A stretch of DNA of 56,397 nt from Enhydrobacter aerosaccus (GTDB lineage: Bacteria > Pseudomonadota > Alphaproteobacteria > Reyranellales > Reyranellaceae), in the NCBI GenBank assembly GCA_903915535.1, contig CAIWTJ010000061.1, positions 1 through 56,397 of the forward strand, in the 5' to 3' direction. Below the pieces are notes generated by a model that was not told where the DNA came from, did no database searches, and was given only the letters and a program-made list of their open reading frames with translations. A program made the position numbers and the translations under genes. Positions 21,249 to 31,020 of this stretch are shown here, piece after piece. Positions within the stretch are counted from its first letter, which is position 1; each line of letters opens with the position of its first letter.

Positions 21249-22580
21249 ATGGCAGAAGAGGGCGACTCTCTCGGCGGGCGGCTCGGCCGCTACGCCAAGG
21301 TCGGCACCTCGATGGGCGGGCTGGCCGTGCGGCTGGCGGGCGAGCGTTATCTCGGCCTGTCGCTCGATCGCGACAGACATGCCTCCGACCTGAAGGCGGC
21401 GCTCGGTGGGCTTAAGGGCCCGCTGATGAAAGCGGCACAGCTGCTGGCGACGATTCCCGACGCTCTGCCGCCCGAATACGCACGCGAACTGGCGTCGCTC
21501 CAGGCCAATGCGCCGGCGATGGGCTGGGCTTTCGTGCGCCGGCGCATGGCGAGCGAGCTTGGGCCGGACTGGCAGGCCAAGTTCCAGAAGTTCGACAAGG
21601 AGGCCTCGTTCGCGGCGTCGTTGGGCCAGGTCCACCGTGCCGTGCTTCCGGACGGAAGCGACGCGGCGGTGAAGCTGCAGTATCCCGACATGGCTTCGGC
21701 TCTGGAGGCTGACCTCAACCAGCTCAAGCTTGTGTTCGCCATGGGCCAGCGCTTCGATCCCGCGATCCGCACCGACGAGATTCATGCGGAGATCACGAAC
21801 CGGCTGCGCGAGGAGCTCGACTATCGCCGTGAAGCCAAGCACGTGGCGCTCTACCGGCACATGCTGCGCGATGAGCCGAATGTCCATGTGCCCGATACCG
21901 TGCCGTCGCATTCGACCGACCGGCTGCTCACGATGAACTGGCTGGCGGGCGAGCCGCTGCTCAACTGGAAGGACAAGCCGCAGGAGGAGCGCGATGCGCT
22001 GGCGGTCAACATGTTCCGTGCCTGGTATGTGCCGTTCTATTCCTACGGCGTGATCCACGGCGATCCGCATCTCGGCAATTACAGCGTTCGGCCCGATGGC
22101 TCCGTTAACCTGATGGACTTCGGCTGCGTTCGCATCTTCCCGCCGCGCTTCGTGAAAGGCTCGATCGAGCTCTATCGCGCGCTGATGAGCGACGATCTCG
22201 ACCGTGCCGTCGCGGCTTACGAGGATTGGGGCTTCAGCGGCCTGACGCGCGAGACGATCACCGTGCTGAACCGGTGGGCTGCCTTCCTCTACGGCCCGCT
22301 GATGGACGATCGTCCGCGCCGCCTCACCGAAGGCGTCGCCGGCGGCTACGGCCGCGACATGGCGCAGGACGTGTTCGGCGAGTTGCGCAAGATGGGCGGC
22401 GTGCGGCCGCCGCGCGAGTTCGTGTTCATGGATCGCGCCGCCATCGGCCTCGGTTCGGTATTCATCCACCTGCGCGCCTCGATCAACTGGCACCGCCTGT
22501 TCGAGAGCCTGATCGACGGCTTCGACGTCGATGTCCTGGCTGCACGGCAGCAGGAGGCACTCCTACAAGCGGGCCTGTGA
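21249..22580 (+). CDS. ABC1/AarF-family atypical kinase
   Basis: A 443-residue protein of the ABC1 (UbiB/COQ8-like) family. Visible are the N-terminal signature around LMKAAQLLATIPDALP, the ATP-binding lysine in DAAVKLQYP, the catalytic loop VIHGDPHLGN and metal-binding LMDFGCVR. Relatives support ubiquinone synthesis or lipid handling through ATPase activity. It lacks the two C-terminal membrane helices of UbiB, so it is more like the soluble AarF group. A COQ9 homologue is encoded 20 kb away. It overlaps the next gene by one base. Confidence 0.87.
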   Translation: MAEEGDSLGGRLGRYAKVGTSMGGLAVRLAGERYLGLSLDRDRHASDLKAALGGLKGPLMKAAQLLATIPDALPPEYARELASLQANAPAMGWAFVRRRMASELGPDWQAKFQKFDKEASFAASLGQVHRAVLPDGSDAAVKLQYPDMASALEADLNQLKLVFAMGQRFDPAIRTDEIHAEITNRLREELDYRREAKHVALYRHMLRDEPNVHVPDTVPSHSTDRLLTMNWLAGEPLLNWKDKPQEERDALAVNMFRAWYVPFYSYGVIHGDPHLGNYSVRPDGSVNLMDFGCVRIFPPRFVKGSIELYRALMSDDLDRAVAAYEDWGFSGLTRETITVLNRWAAFLYGPLMDDRPRRLTEGVAGGYGRDMAQDVFGELRKMGGVRPPREFVFMDRAAIGLGSVFIHLRASINWHRLFESLIDGFDVDVLAARQQEALLQAGL

Positions 22581-23485
22581 TGAAGATACTGGTAACCGGC
22601 TCGTCGGGGTGGCTCGGCCAGACCCTGGTGCCGCGCCTGCGGCAGGCAGGGCATACCGTCGTCGGGCTCGATTCCGAGCCGGGTGCGACGACGGATGTCG
22701 TAGGCTCCGTGGTGGATCGCGCTCTGGTGCGTTCGACCATCCGCACGAAGGGTATCAATGCGATCGTGCACGCCGCCGCGCGTCACAAGCCGCACATCGA
22801 GACGCACGACAATTCCGAGTTCGTGGCGGTCAACGTGCAGGGCACGCTCAACCTTCTGGAGGAGGCGGTCGCGGCGAAAGTGAGCCGTTTCGTCTTCACC
22901 TCGACCACCTCGCTCATGATCTCGCAGAAGATTCGCGACGGCAAAGCCGGCGGCGCGCGCAAGGCCGTGTGGATCGACGAGACGATGACACCGCTGCAGC
23001 CGCGCAACATCTATGGCGTGACCAAGCTCGCGGCCGAGGATCTGTGCCGGCTTTTCCACAAGCTCCATCGACTGCCGATCATCATGCTGCGGACCTCGCG
23101 CTTCTTCCCCGAGGAAGACGACATGGCACACGCGATCAAGCAGTCGGGCGAGAACACCAAGGCCAACGAGTTCCTGTTCAGGCGCCTCTCGGTCGATGAT
23201 GCCGCCGAGGCCCATGTCGTGGCGCTGCAAAAGGCGCCGGAGATCGGCTTCGACACGTTCATCGTGTCGGCCCTGACGCCGTTCTCGCCGTCGGACGCAC
23301 GGGAGCTGATGGCCGACGCACCATCTGTCGTGGCGCGCTACTTCCCCGACTATCGAGCAAAGTACGAGAAGCGCGGCTGGACGATGTTCGACTCGATCGA
23401 CCGGATCTACGACAGCAACAAGGCGCGCAGGCTGCTGGGCTTCACCTGTCGGACGAACTTCCGGCAGATCCTGGATGCTCTTTAG
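22580..23485 (+). CDS. NAD(P)-dependent epimerase/dehydratase
   Basis: A 301-residue extended short-chain dehydrogenase. The nucleotide-binding GSSGWLGQ is at residues 7-14, the TSTTSLM strand carries the catalytic Ser/Thr, and the active-site YGVTK (Tyr and Lys) is near the middle. The ATG overlaps the stop of the kinase gene. It is convergent with the ThDP-enzyme gene, the stops overlapping by four bases. Substrate unknown. Confidence 0.85.
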   Translation: MKILVTGSSGWLGQTLVPRLRQAGHTVVGLDSEPGATTDVVGSVVDRALVRSTIRTKGINAIVHAAARHKPHIETHDNSEFVAVNVQGTLNLLEEAVAAKVSRFVFTSTTSLMISQKIRDGKAGGARKAVWIDETMTPLQPRNIYGVTKLAAEDLCRLFHKLHRLPIIMLRTSRFFPEEDDMAHAIKQSGENTKANEFLFRRLSVDDAAEAHVVALQKAPEIGFDTFIVSALTPFSPSDARELMADAPSVVARYFPDYRAKYEKRGWTMFDSIDRIYDSNKARRLLGFTCRTNFRQILDAL

Positions 23486-25107
23486 CCGCGCACCTTCGGC
23501 ATCATGATCATGTCCCACGGGCTGGGCACGTCACCGTGCGGGACGTGGACGAGGGCGGGGGCGTTCAGCGCGAAGGCCTTGTGGAGCGCGGCTTCCAGCC
23601 GCTTGGCATCGGTCGCCTTGAAGGAGGCGACGCCAAAACTGTCGGCCAGGCGCACGAAGTCGGGGTTCTGCAGGTCCGAGGCGATCAGGCGGTTGCCGTA
23701 GCGCTCCTGTTGGATGCGCTTCACGTTGCCGAAGGCGCCATTGTCGAACACCACGACCACGACGGCGAGGTTGTGGCGAACGGCGGTGGCGAGTTCGCCC
23801 ATCTGGTAGAGGAAGCCGCCGTCGCCGGCGATCGCCAGCACCTTGCGGTCCGGCATTGCCGCCTTGGCGCCCAGTGCCGTGCCGAAGCCCCAGCCGAGAT
23901 TGTCCTGGTAGCCCGGCGAGAGATAGGTGCGCGGCTTCTCGACGGGGAAGGCCACGCGCGAGGCGAAACCCATCTGCGAGACCTCGTCGACGAAGATGCC
24001 GTCTTCCGGCAGGGCGGCGCGCATGGCCTTGAGGAAGCCCATCTGCGGCTCGAGCCGCGACAGGCGTTCGGCGAACCAGGCGCGATGACCTTTGAGTTCT
24101 CCATCACGCGACGCGCGTTTGCGATTGTGCTTGGGAAGGGCGGCGATCAGCGCGCGCAGCTGGGCCGCGGAGTCGCCGATCAGCGCCACGTCGGGCTTGC
24201 GCAGGCGGTCGGGTTCGTCGGGATCGATGTCGATGCGCACGACCTTGAGCTTGTCGTCGATGCCCCAGTTGCCGTTCTGGATGAAGAAACGCGTACCGAC
24301 CGCGAGCACGGCGTCGGCCTCTTTCCACAGGCGATGGCCGACCGGCATGTCGACGGCGAGGCGATGCGAGCTCGGGATGATGCCGCGCCCGCGCCGATAG
24401 GATGACACCGGCGCTTCCAGCAGCTGCGCGATTTCGATGACTTCGGCCGAGGCGTCCTGCGCGCCGCCGCCCAGCACCAGGATCGGCCGCTCGGCATTGC
24501 CCAGGATCTTCGCGGCCGCCTCGATCGCCTCGTCGTCGATCGTCTCGGGCGGCAGGCGCATCGGCTCGGCCGGCAACGTCACCTCGGCACGCTTGGCCCA
24601 GGTATCGAGCGCACATTCGAGCGCAACGGGACGCTGGCGGCCGGATGTTGCCTGCCAGATCGCCTGCGAGACGAGCCCCGGCGCTTCCTGGGGGCCGCGG
24701 ATGCGCTCGGCCCACTTGGTGATGTGGCGCATCAGGCCGAGCTGGTCGTGGATCTCGTGCAGGTGGCCGTGGCCGCGATCTATGTCGGCCTGCGGGATCT
24801 GGCCGATCAGCCCAATTACCGGCGCATTCATGCCATAGGCGGTGAGAAGCGCGGCACCGGCGTTCAACAGGCCGGGACCGGGTACGACAGCGAAGGCCTG
24901 CGGCTTGCCGGTGACGAGCGCGGCGCCCAGCGCCATGTACGCGGCAGTTTGTTCGTGTCTTGGATGTATCACTCGCAGACGGTCTGCAGCGTGGTAGAAG
25001 GCGTCGAAGAGTGGATCGTTGTGCAAGCCGGGCAGGGCAAAGACCGTGTCCAGCCCGTGACGCAGGAGGGTTTCGACCGTGGCTTCGGCCGTGCTGAGAC
25101 GTTTCAT
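23482..25107 (-). CDS. thiamine diphosphate enzyme, acetolactate-synthase-like
   Basis: A 541-residue ThDP-dependent enzyme. The N-terminal domain carries the catalytic Glu in HPRHEQTAAYM; the C-terminal domain has GDGGFLYQMGELATAV and, about 25 residues on, FDNGAFGN, the Mg/ThDP site. The family splits or joins 2-oxo acids (acetolactate synthase, benzoylformate decarboxylase, oxalyl-CoA decarboxylase). The gene stands alone, with no small regulatory subunit of acetolactate synthase nearby, so a catabolic decarboxylase is more likely. Substrate not determined. Confidence 0.88.
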   Translation of the reverse strand: MKRLSTAEATVETLLRHGLDTVFALPGLHNDPLFDAFYHAADRLRVIHPRHEQTAAYMALGAALVTGKPQAFAVVPGPGLLNAGAALLTAYGMNAPVIGLIGQIPQADIDRGHGHLHEIHDQLGLMRHITKWAERIRGPQEAPGLVSQAIWQATSGRQRPVALECALDTWAKRAEVTLPAEPMRLPPETIDDEAIEAAAKILGNAERPILVLGGGAQDASAEVIEIAQLLEAPVSSYRRGRGIIPSSHRLAVDMPVGHRLWKEADAVLAVGTRFFIQNGNWGIDDKLKVVRIDIDPDEPDRLRKPDVALIGDSAAQLRALIAALPKHNRKRASRDGELKGHRAWFAERLSRLEPQMGFLKAMRAALPEDGIFVDEVSQMGFASRVAFPVEKPRTYLSPGYQDNLGWGFGTALGAKAAMPDRKVLAIAGDGGFLYQMGELATAVRHNLAVVVVVFDNGAFGNVKRIQQERYGNRLIASDLQNPDFVRLADSFGVASFKATDAKRLEAALHKAFALNAPALVHVPHGDVPSPWDMIMMPKVRG

Positions 25108-25151
25108 GGAGGCTCTCTACAGAGGGCGGATCGGTTCATCAAGGCAATGAC

Positions 25152-25760
25152 ATGCGCTTGATCCTGTTCGTCCTGCTGGGAGCGGGAGCCCTGATGCTCG
25201 CGCTGGTGCTGGCGGCGTGGGCCGCCGAGCGGCGCATGGCGGACGAAGCCGCGCATTGGTCGACCGCCGATATCGCGCAGGCGCCTGCCGTCGAGATGGC
25301 GCTCGTGCTGGGTGCGGCGCCGATCGGGCCGGAAGGCGGCCCCAATCGCTATCTGGTCTATCGTCTCGACGCTGCAGCGGCGCTCTGGAAGGCAGGCAAG
25401 GTCAAGATCCTGCTGGTGAGCGGCGCCCGCGAGGGCGAGAGCTACGACGAGCCGGCGGCGATGCAGGCAGGACTGGTTGAGCGGGGCGTGCCGGCGGGGG
25501 CGATCCTGCGCGACAACAAGGGCTTTCGCACCCGCGCGTCGGTGCTGCGGGCGCGCGATCACTTTCATCAATCGAAGCTGTTGATCGTCTCGCAGCGCTT
25601 CCACGTCGGCCGAGCGCTCTACATCGCCCATCAGGCGGGGCTCGAGGCGTGGGGGTTCGATGCGCGCGATGTCGATGCGCCTTACAGCGTCTTCACCGAA
25701 CTGCGGCGCTTTCCGTCGGCGCTGATCGGCGTGGCCGAAGCCTGGATATTCGCGCGATGA
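25152..25760 (+). CDS. YdcF/SanA-like membrane protein, first copy
   Basis: A 202-residue DUF218 protein with one N-terminal membrane helix (residues 3-22) and an alpha/beta domain holding ALVLGAAP and ILLVSGARE. SanA and ElyC of this superfamily affect envelope integrity; the biochemical activity is unsettled. It overlaps the second copy by four bases and is divergent from the ThDP-enzyme gene. Confidence 0.85.
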   Translation: MRLILFVLLGAGALMLALVLAAWAAERRMADEAAHWSTADIAQAPAVEMALVLGAAPIGPEGGPNRYLVYRLDAAAALWKAGKVKILLVSGAREGESYDEPAAMQAGLVERGVPAGAILRDNKGFRTRASVLRARDHFHQSKLLIVSQRFHVGRALYIAHQAGLEAWGFDARDVDAPYSVFTELRRFPSALIGVAEAWIFAR

Positions 25761-26431
25761 TGGGGCACCTGACGCACACGATGCGCCTTGTCCTGACGGC
25801 ATTCGTGTGTGCGGCAGGGGTGGTCACGTCGATCCTGCTCCTGGGATACCTCGGTCGCGGAGTGAGCGAGGCCTATGCCGATGCGTACGTGCCGCAGGAC
25901 GTCGATGCCCTGCCCACGGCCGACGCGGCAGTCGTGCTGGGAACGGCACCCTATGGCACAAGAGGCCAGCGCTATCGCACGCTCTCGCGGCGCCTGCAGG
26001 CGGCGTACGAGCTGTGGAGCCATGGCAAGGCGCGCTACCTGATCGTGAGCGGCAATCGCATCGACGACGATTACGACGAGCCGTCGCGGATGCGTGACGG
26101 GCTGGAGGCCCTGGGCGTGCCGCCGGAATTCGTCTATCGCGATTCGCTGGGCACCCGGACCTGGGAATCGATGATCCGGGCGCGCGACATCTACGGCCTC
26201 AAGCAGGTCATCGTGGTATCGGAGCGCGATCACCTGGCGCGGGCGCTTTTCATCGGGCGCCATCTCGGCGTCGATGCCTGGGGCTACGCCGCCTCCGGCA
26301 TCACCTATGCCGGCGTGCGGGGGAACATCACCGGGAACCTCTCCGTCCTGCGCGCCTATTTTGACCTGGTCTTCGACCGCGGGCCGCGCCAGGGCGGGAA
26401 GGTCACCGTCGGAGTCGACCCGCCGAACTAG
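25757..26431 (+). CDS. YdcF/SanA-like membrane protein, second copy
   Basis: A 224-residue paralogue of the preceding gene, with the same architecture: N-terminal helix, AVVLGTAPYG, a YLIVSGNRIDDDYDEP strand-loop and a later VIVVSERDHLARALF. Tandem copies with ATGA coupling suggest duplication and joint work at the envelope. The 3' end overlaps the convergent dehydrogenase gene by 29 bases. Confidence 0.85.
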   Translation: MMGHLTHTMRLVLTAFVCAAGVVTSILLLGYLGRGVSEAYADAYVPQDVDALPTADAAVVLGTAPYGTRGQRYRTLSRRLQAAYELWSHGKARYLIVSGNRIDDDYDEPSRMRDGLEALGVPPEFVYRDSLGTRTWESMIRARDIYGLKQVIVVSERDHLARALFIGRHLGVDAWGYAASGITYAGVRGNITGNLSVLRAYFDLVFDRGPRQGGKVTVGVDPPN

Positions 26432-27407
26432 CCGCCATGTCACGCAGCTCCGGCACCGGCGAAACCACCGGCTTGCCGGCGAAGTGATTGTCGAGGTTGC
26501 GGCAGACGAGCTCGGTCATGCGGCGCTGCGCATGCTGGGTGCCGCCGCCGAAGTGCGGCGTCATCACGAGATTGTCGAGCTCGAGCAGCTCGGTCCCGGT
26601 GTACGGCTCCTCATCGTACACGTCGAGGGCCGCGCCTTCGATGACGTTGTTGCGCAGCGCGTGGGCCAGCGCCTTCTCGTCGACTGCCCAGCCGCGCGAG
26701 ATGTTGACGACGTGGCCGCGCGGGCCCAGCGCCTTCAGCACGTCGGCGTTGATGATGTGCTTGTTGGAGGCGTCCGAGCGCAGGCAGACGATCAGGTAGT
26801 CGCACCAGGTCGCGAGCTTCATCACGTCGGGGAAGTACTGGAAATCGACGTCCGTGCGCTTGTTCCTGTTGCAGTAGCCGATCTCGACGCCGAAGCCCGC
26901 GATGCGCTTGGCGAACTCCAGGCCGATCGCGCCCAGGCCCAGGATTCCGACCTTGCCGCCGGTCATGCCGGCGATCGGGCCGAAGCGGTTGGGGATGCGT
27001 TGTTTCCACTCGCCGCGGCGGATCATCTTGTCGGCGCGCACCAGGCGGCGGGTCGAGGCGAGCAGGATGCCCATCGCCAGTTCGGCGACGTCGGGCGCAT
27101 TGGCGTCGGCCCCGTGCGTGATCATGATATTGCGCTTGCGGGCGGCCTCGAGGTCGCAGCGCTCGTAGCCGGTGCCGTAGCAGCAGAACAGCGAGAGCCG
27201 GGGCAGGGCATCCATCATGGCCGCCGAAATGCCGACGCTGCCGGTGCTGACGATCGCCTGCACGGTGGCCGCCGTCCCGGGCGGGATGTCGGCGACGGTC
27301 GGCGTGGGGTTGTCCATGTGCCCGACGATCCGGCAGCGCTCCTCGAACGAGGCGAGCGTGGCCTTTGTGAAATGGAAGCCGGTGAGGATATCGGGGCGCT
27401 CGGTCAT
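26403..27407 (-). CDS. D-2-hydroxyacid dehydrogenase
   Basis: A 334-residue NAD(P)-dependent dehydrogenase interconverting 2-oxo acids and D-2-hydroxy acids (glyoxylate/hydroxypyruvate reductase type). NAD-binding ILGLGAIGLEF, the Arg in ISRGWAVDE, Glu in YDEEPYTG and the catalytic His in TPHFGGGT are all present. Its start faces pntAA across a 154-base gap that must hold both promoters. Confidence 0.9.
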   Translation of the reverse strand: MTERPDILTGFHFTKATLASFEERCRIVGHMDNPTPTVADIPPGTAATVQAIVSTGSVGISAAMMDALPRLSLFCCYGTGYERCDLEAARKRNIMITHGADANAPDVAELAMGILLASTRRLVRADKMIRRGEWKQRIPNRFGPIAGMTGGKVGILGLGAIGLEFAKRIAGFGVEIGYCNRNKRTDVDFQYFPDVMKLATWCDYLIVCLRSDASNKHIINADVLKALGPRGHVVNISRGWAVDEKALAHALRNNVIEGAALDVYDEEPYTGTELLELDNLVMTPHFGGGTQHAQRRMTELVCRNLDNHFAGKPVVSPVPELRDMAASSAGRLRR

Positions 27408-27561
27408 CGCTCAGCCCTAACACGTGCCAAGAAACAACGTAAACACAAGTGTTCCATGGGGCTTCCACGCGGCGAAAAACCGCCTTGGCAAAGAAGGAAA
27501 CGCTGTGCAAGGTGCGCTCACCGAAACGTCCTTCGCGCCTCCAACGACCAAAAGCGCTCCA

Positions 27562-28710
27562 ATGAAAATTGCAATCGTCAAAGAACGCCGGCCGCACGAA
27601 ACCCGAGTGGCCGCGACCCCCGAGACCGTCAAAAAACTGAAGGCATTGGGAGCCGAAGTCACCATCGAGGCAGGCGCCGGGACCGCGGCCGCCTACACCG
27701 ACCAAGCCTACAGCGAAGCCGGAGCAACGATCGTGCCGGATGCGGCCGCGGCGATGGCGGCGGGCGATATCGTCTTCAAGATCGCGCGCCCGATGTCCGG
27801 GGCCGAGGGTGTGGATGAACTGGCGATGCTGCGCCAGGGCCAGACCCTGATGGCGCCGCTGGGCGCGCTCACCAACAAGGACCTCGTGCAGGCGCTCGCG
27901 TCCAAGGGCGTGACCTCGTTTGCGCTCGAGCTGATTCCGCGCATCACGCGCGCGCAGTCGATGGACATCCTGTCCTCGCAGGCCAACCTCGCGGGCTACA
28001 AGGCGGTGCTGACGGCGGCCAATACCTTCGGCCGCATCTTCCCGCAGATGATGACGCCGGGCGGCACGCTGGCACCATCGAAGGCCTTCATCATGGGCGT
28101 GGGCGTTGCAGGCCTGCAGGCGATCGCCACGGCGCGGCGCCTGGGCGCCATCGTGACGGCGACCGACGTGCGGCCGGCGACCAAGGAGCAGGTGCAGTCG
28201 CTGGGCGGCAAGTTCGTCGCGGTCGAGGACGACGAGTTCAAGGCGGCGGAGACCGCGGGCGGATACGCCAAGCAGATGAGCCCCGAGTACCAGGCCAAGC
28301 AGGCCGCCCTCGTGGCCGAGCACATCAAGCTGCAGGACATCGTGGTCACGACCGCGCTGATCCCGGGCCGCAAGGCGCCGGTGCTGCTGACGGAAGACAT
28401 GGTGAAGTCGATGAAGCCGGGTTCGGTGATCGTCGACATGGCGGTCGAGCAGGGCGGCAACTGCCCGCTGTCGGAATACGGCAAGATCGTCGAGAAGTAT
28501 GGCGTGAAGATCGTGGGGCCCGCGAACCTCCCGGGTGAGCTGGCGACGGATGCCTCGGCGCTGTTCTCGCGCAACCTGCTGAACTTCATCACGCCCATGG
28601 TCGACAAGGAGACCAAGGCGCTGAAGATCGACACCAACGACGAAGTAGTGAAGGGAACGCTGGTCACGCAGGGCGGCCAGATCGTGCATCCCTCCCTCAT
28701 CCAGAATTAA
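27562..28710 (+). CDS. pntAA: transhydrogenase alpha subunit 1 (NAD-binding)
   Basis: A 382-residue soluble NAD(H)-binding domain I of proton-translocating transhydrogenase, which makes NADPH at the cost of the proton gradient. MKIAIVKERRPHETRVA is the family N-terminus and fixes the ATG at 27562, although the frame is open for 46 codons more. The nucleotide-binding IMGVGVAGLQAIATARRLGA and the RQD-loop region are visible. The split alpha subunit is the Rhodospirillum-type arrangement. Confidence 0.95.
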   Translation: MKIAIVKERRPHETRVAATPETVKKLKALGAEVTIEAGAGTAAAYTDQAYSEAGATIVPDAAAAMAAGDIVFKIARPMSGAEGVDELAMLRQGQTLMAPLGALTNKDLVQALASKGVTSFALELIPRITRAQSMDILSSQANLAGYKAVLTAANTFGRIFPQMMTPGGTLAPSKAFIMGVGVAGLQAIATARRLGAIVTATDVRPATKEQVQSLGGKFVAVEDDEFKAAETAGGYAKQMSPEYQAKQAALVAEHIKLQDIVVTTALIPGRKAPVLLTEDMVKSMKPGSVIVDMAVEQGGNCPLSEYGKIVEKYGVKIVGPANLPGELATDASALFSRNLLNFITPMVDKETKALKIDTNDEVVKGTLVTQGGQIVHPSLIQN

Positions 28711-28735
28711 TCAGATCCAGAGCTGAGGAGCGGTC

Positions 28736-29164
28736 ATGGACGACAAGCTGGCCGGCGAAGCCGCCAAACTCGCGACACAGGCGCAGGACCTCGCCAATAA
28801 CCTGAAGGGCGTGGCCCAGCAGATTACCGACATGTCGGCCCAGGGCACGCTCGCCATCCCCGACGGTCACATGCCGTTCGTGGCGCTGCTGACCATCTTC
28901 GCGCTGGCCTGCTTCGTGGGCTACTACGTCGTCTGGCGGGTGACGCCGGCGCTGCATTCGCCGCTGATGGCCGTCACCAACGCCGTCTCGTCCGTGATCA
29001 TCGTGGGCGCACTGCTGGCGGCGGGCCTCAAGGGCCTGGGTGCCGCGCAGCTGTTCGGCGCGATCGCCGTGGCGCTGGCCGCCGTCAACATCTTCGGCGG
29101 GTTCATCGTCACGCATCGCATGCTGGCGATGTTCAAGAAGAAGCCGCAAGCGGCGAAGAAGTAG
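28736..29164 (+). CDS. pntAB: transhydrogenase alpha subunit 2 (membrane)
   Basis: A 142-residue membrane subunit with three to four hydrophobic helices (for example [17 protein letters not shown]) and a basic C-terminus. It forms part of the proton channel domain II with PntB. It begins 26 bases after pntAA and ends nine bases before pntB. Length matches the Rhodospirillum rubrum counterpart. Confidence 0.94.
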   Translation: MDDKLAGEAAKLATQAQDLANNLKGVAQQITDMSAQGTLAIPDGHMPFVALLTIFALACFVGYYVVWRVTPALHSPLMAVTNAVSSVIIVGALLAAGLKGLGAAQLFGAIAVALAAVNIFGGFIVTHRMLAMFKKKPQAAKK

Positions 29165-29172
29165 AGCAGACC

Positions 29173-30579
29173 ATGACCCAGGAACTGGCCGCCTACGGCT
29201 ACCTCGTCGCCGCAATCTCCTTCATCATGGCGCTGCGCGGGCTCTCCTCGCCCGTGACCTCCCGCCAAGGCAACGCCTTCGGCATCTTCGGCATGGTGGT
29301 CGCCATCGGCGTCACCGTCCTCACGCCGGGCGTCGTCTCGCCCTACCTCATCGTCGGTGGCCTCGTGGTCGGCGGCGCGGTGGGCGCGGTCGTGGCACTG
29401 CGCATCCAGATGACCGCGCTGCCCCAGCTCGTGGCGGCCTTCCATTCGCTGGTCGGCCTCGCCGCGGTGTTCGTCGCGGCAGCGGCCTACGTGTCGCCGG
29501 AAGCCTTCGGCATCGGCTCGCCCGGCAAGATCCACACCCAGAGCCTGGTCGAGATGGGTCTCGGCACCGTCATCGGCGCGATCACCTTCACCGGCTCGAT
29601 CGTTGCCTTCGCCAAGCTGCAGGGCCTGGTTTCGGGCGCGCCGCTGATCTTCAAGGGCCAGCATCCGCTCAACGCGCTGATCGGCGTGCTGCTGGTGCTG
29701 CTGCTGGTGTGGTTCGCCCTGCACGGCCATCCGATCACCTTCATCCTGCTGATCGTGCTCTCGCTCGCGGTCGGCTTCCTGTTGATCCTGCCGATCGGCG
29801 GCGCCGACATGCCGGTGGTGGTGTCGATGCTGAACTCCTATTCGGGATGGGCGGCGGCGGGCATCGGCTTTACGCTGGGCAACACCGCGCTGATTGTGAC
29901 CGGTGCGCTGGTCGGAAGCTCGGGCGCGATCCTGAGCTACATCATGTGCAAGGGCATGAACCGCTCGATCTTCAACGTGATCCTGGGCGGATTCGGCACC
30001 GACACCGGCGGCGCGGCGGCAACCGGCGTCAAGGACGACCGCCCGGTGCGCGTCGGCTCCGCCGAGGATGCGGCCTTCCTGATGCAGAACGCGCAGAGCG
30101 TGATCATCGTGCCGGGCTACGGCATGGCGGTCGCCCAGGCGCAGCACGCGCTGCGCGAGATGGCCGACATCCTGAAGAAGGGCGGCGTCTCGGTGAAGTA
30201 CGCGATCCATCCCGTGGCCGGCCGCATGCCGGGCCACATGAACGTGCTCCTCGCAGAAGCAAACGTGCCCTACGACGAGGTCTTCGAGCTCGACGACATC
30301 AACCGCGAGTTCTCGTCGACCGACGTCGCCTTCGTGATCGGCGCCAACGACGTCACCAACCCGGCCGCCAAGACCGACCCGAAGAGCGCGATCTACGGCA
30401 TGCCGATCCTCGACGTCGAGAAGGCGGGCACCGTGCTGTTCGTGAAGCGCGGCATGTCGTCGGGCTATGCCGGCGTCGAGAACGAGCTGTTCTTCCGCGA
30501 CAACACCATGATGCTGTTCGCCGACGCCAAGGTGATGTGCGAGAACATCGTCAAGGCGATGGAAGGCTCCGCGCACTAG
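29173..30579 (+). CDS. pntB: transhydrogenase beta subunit
   Basis: A 468-residue subunit: about nine membrane helices, then the soluble NADP(H)-binding domain III from about residue 290, with IVPGYGMAVAQAQHALRE, the hallmark fold of domain III. Together with the two alpha subunits it exchanges hydride between NADH and NADP+. A rhodanese gene follows. Confidence 0.95.
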   Translation: MTQELAAYGYLVAAISFIMALRGLSSPVTSRQGNAFGIFGMVVAIGVTVLTPGVVSPYLIVGGLVVGGAVGAVVALRIQMTALPQLVAAFHSLVGLAAVFVAAAAYVSPEAFGIGSPGKIHTQSLVEMGLGTVIGAITFTGSIVAFAKLQGLVSGAPLIFKGQHPLNALIGVLLVLLLVWFALHGHPITFILLIVLSLAVGFLLILPIGGADMPVVVSMLNSYSGWAAAGIGFTLGNTALIVTGALVGSSGAILSYIMCKGMNRSIFNVILGGFGTDTGGAAATGVKDDRPVRVGSAEDAAFLMQNAQSVIIVPGYGMAVAQAQHALREMADILKKGGVSVKYAIHPVAGRMPGHMNVLLAEANVPYDEVFELDDINREFSSTDVAFVIGANDVTNPAAKTDPKSAIYGMPILDVEKAGTVLFVKRGMSSGYAGVENELFFRDNTMMLFADAKVMCENIVKAMEGSAH

Positions 30580-30616
30580 CGCGCCAACGCCTCAAAGACC
30601 GAAGAGGGAGCGTCCG

Positions 30617-30994
30617 ATGAAGACCGTCCAATCCATGCTCGCCGAAGCGCATGCCGCAGTGCCGATGATTACGCCGCAGGAGGCCAAGGCCCTGGTCGGC
30701 AAGGCCGACGTGCTCTTTCTCGACGTGCGCGAACCGCCCGAGGTTGCCGCCTCGGGCAAGGTGCCGGGTGCGCTGGCGGTGCCGCGCGGGCTGGTCGAAT
30801 TCCGGGCCGACGCGGCGTCGCCGATGCACGATAGCGCGTTCGATCGCTCCAAGACCGTGATCTGCTATTGCGCCTCGGGCGGCCGCTCCGCGCTTGTCGG
30901 CAAGACGCTGATCGACATGGGCTACGAAAAGGTCCGCAACCTCGGCGGATTTCAGGGATGGGTCGGCGCCGGCGGGCCGGTGGAGAAGGACTGA
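30617..30994 (+). CDS. single-domain rhodanese
   Basis: A 125-residue sulfurtransferase domain. The catalytic Cys is at residue 85 in the loop CASGGRS, and the first half has FLDVREPPE. It transfers sulfane sulfur via a cysteine persulfide; the acceptor is unknown. It starts 37 bases after pntB and may be cotranscribed. Confidence 0.9.
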   Translation: MKTVQSMLAEAHAAVPMITPQEAKALVGKADVLFLDVREPPEVAASGKVPGALAVPRGLVEFRADAASPMHDSAFDRSKTVICYCASGGRSALVGKTLIDMGYEKVRNLGGFQGWVGAGGPVEKD

Positions 30995-31020
30995 GCGCGC
31001 GCTCTCGGCAGGAGCCTGAG

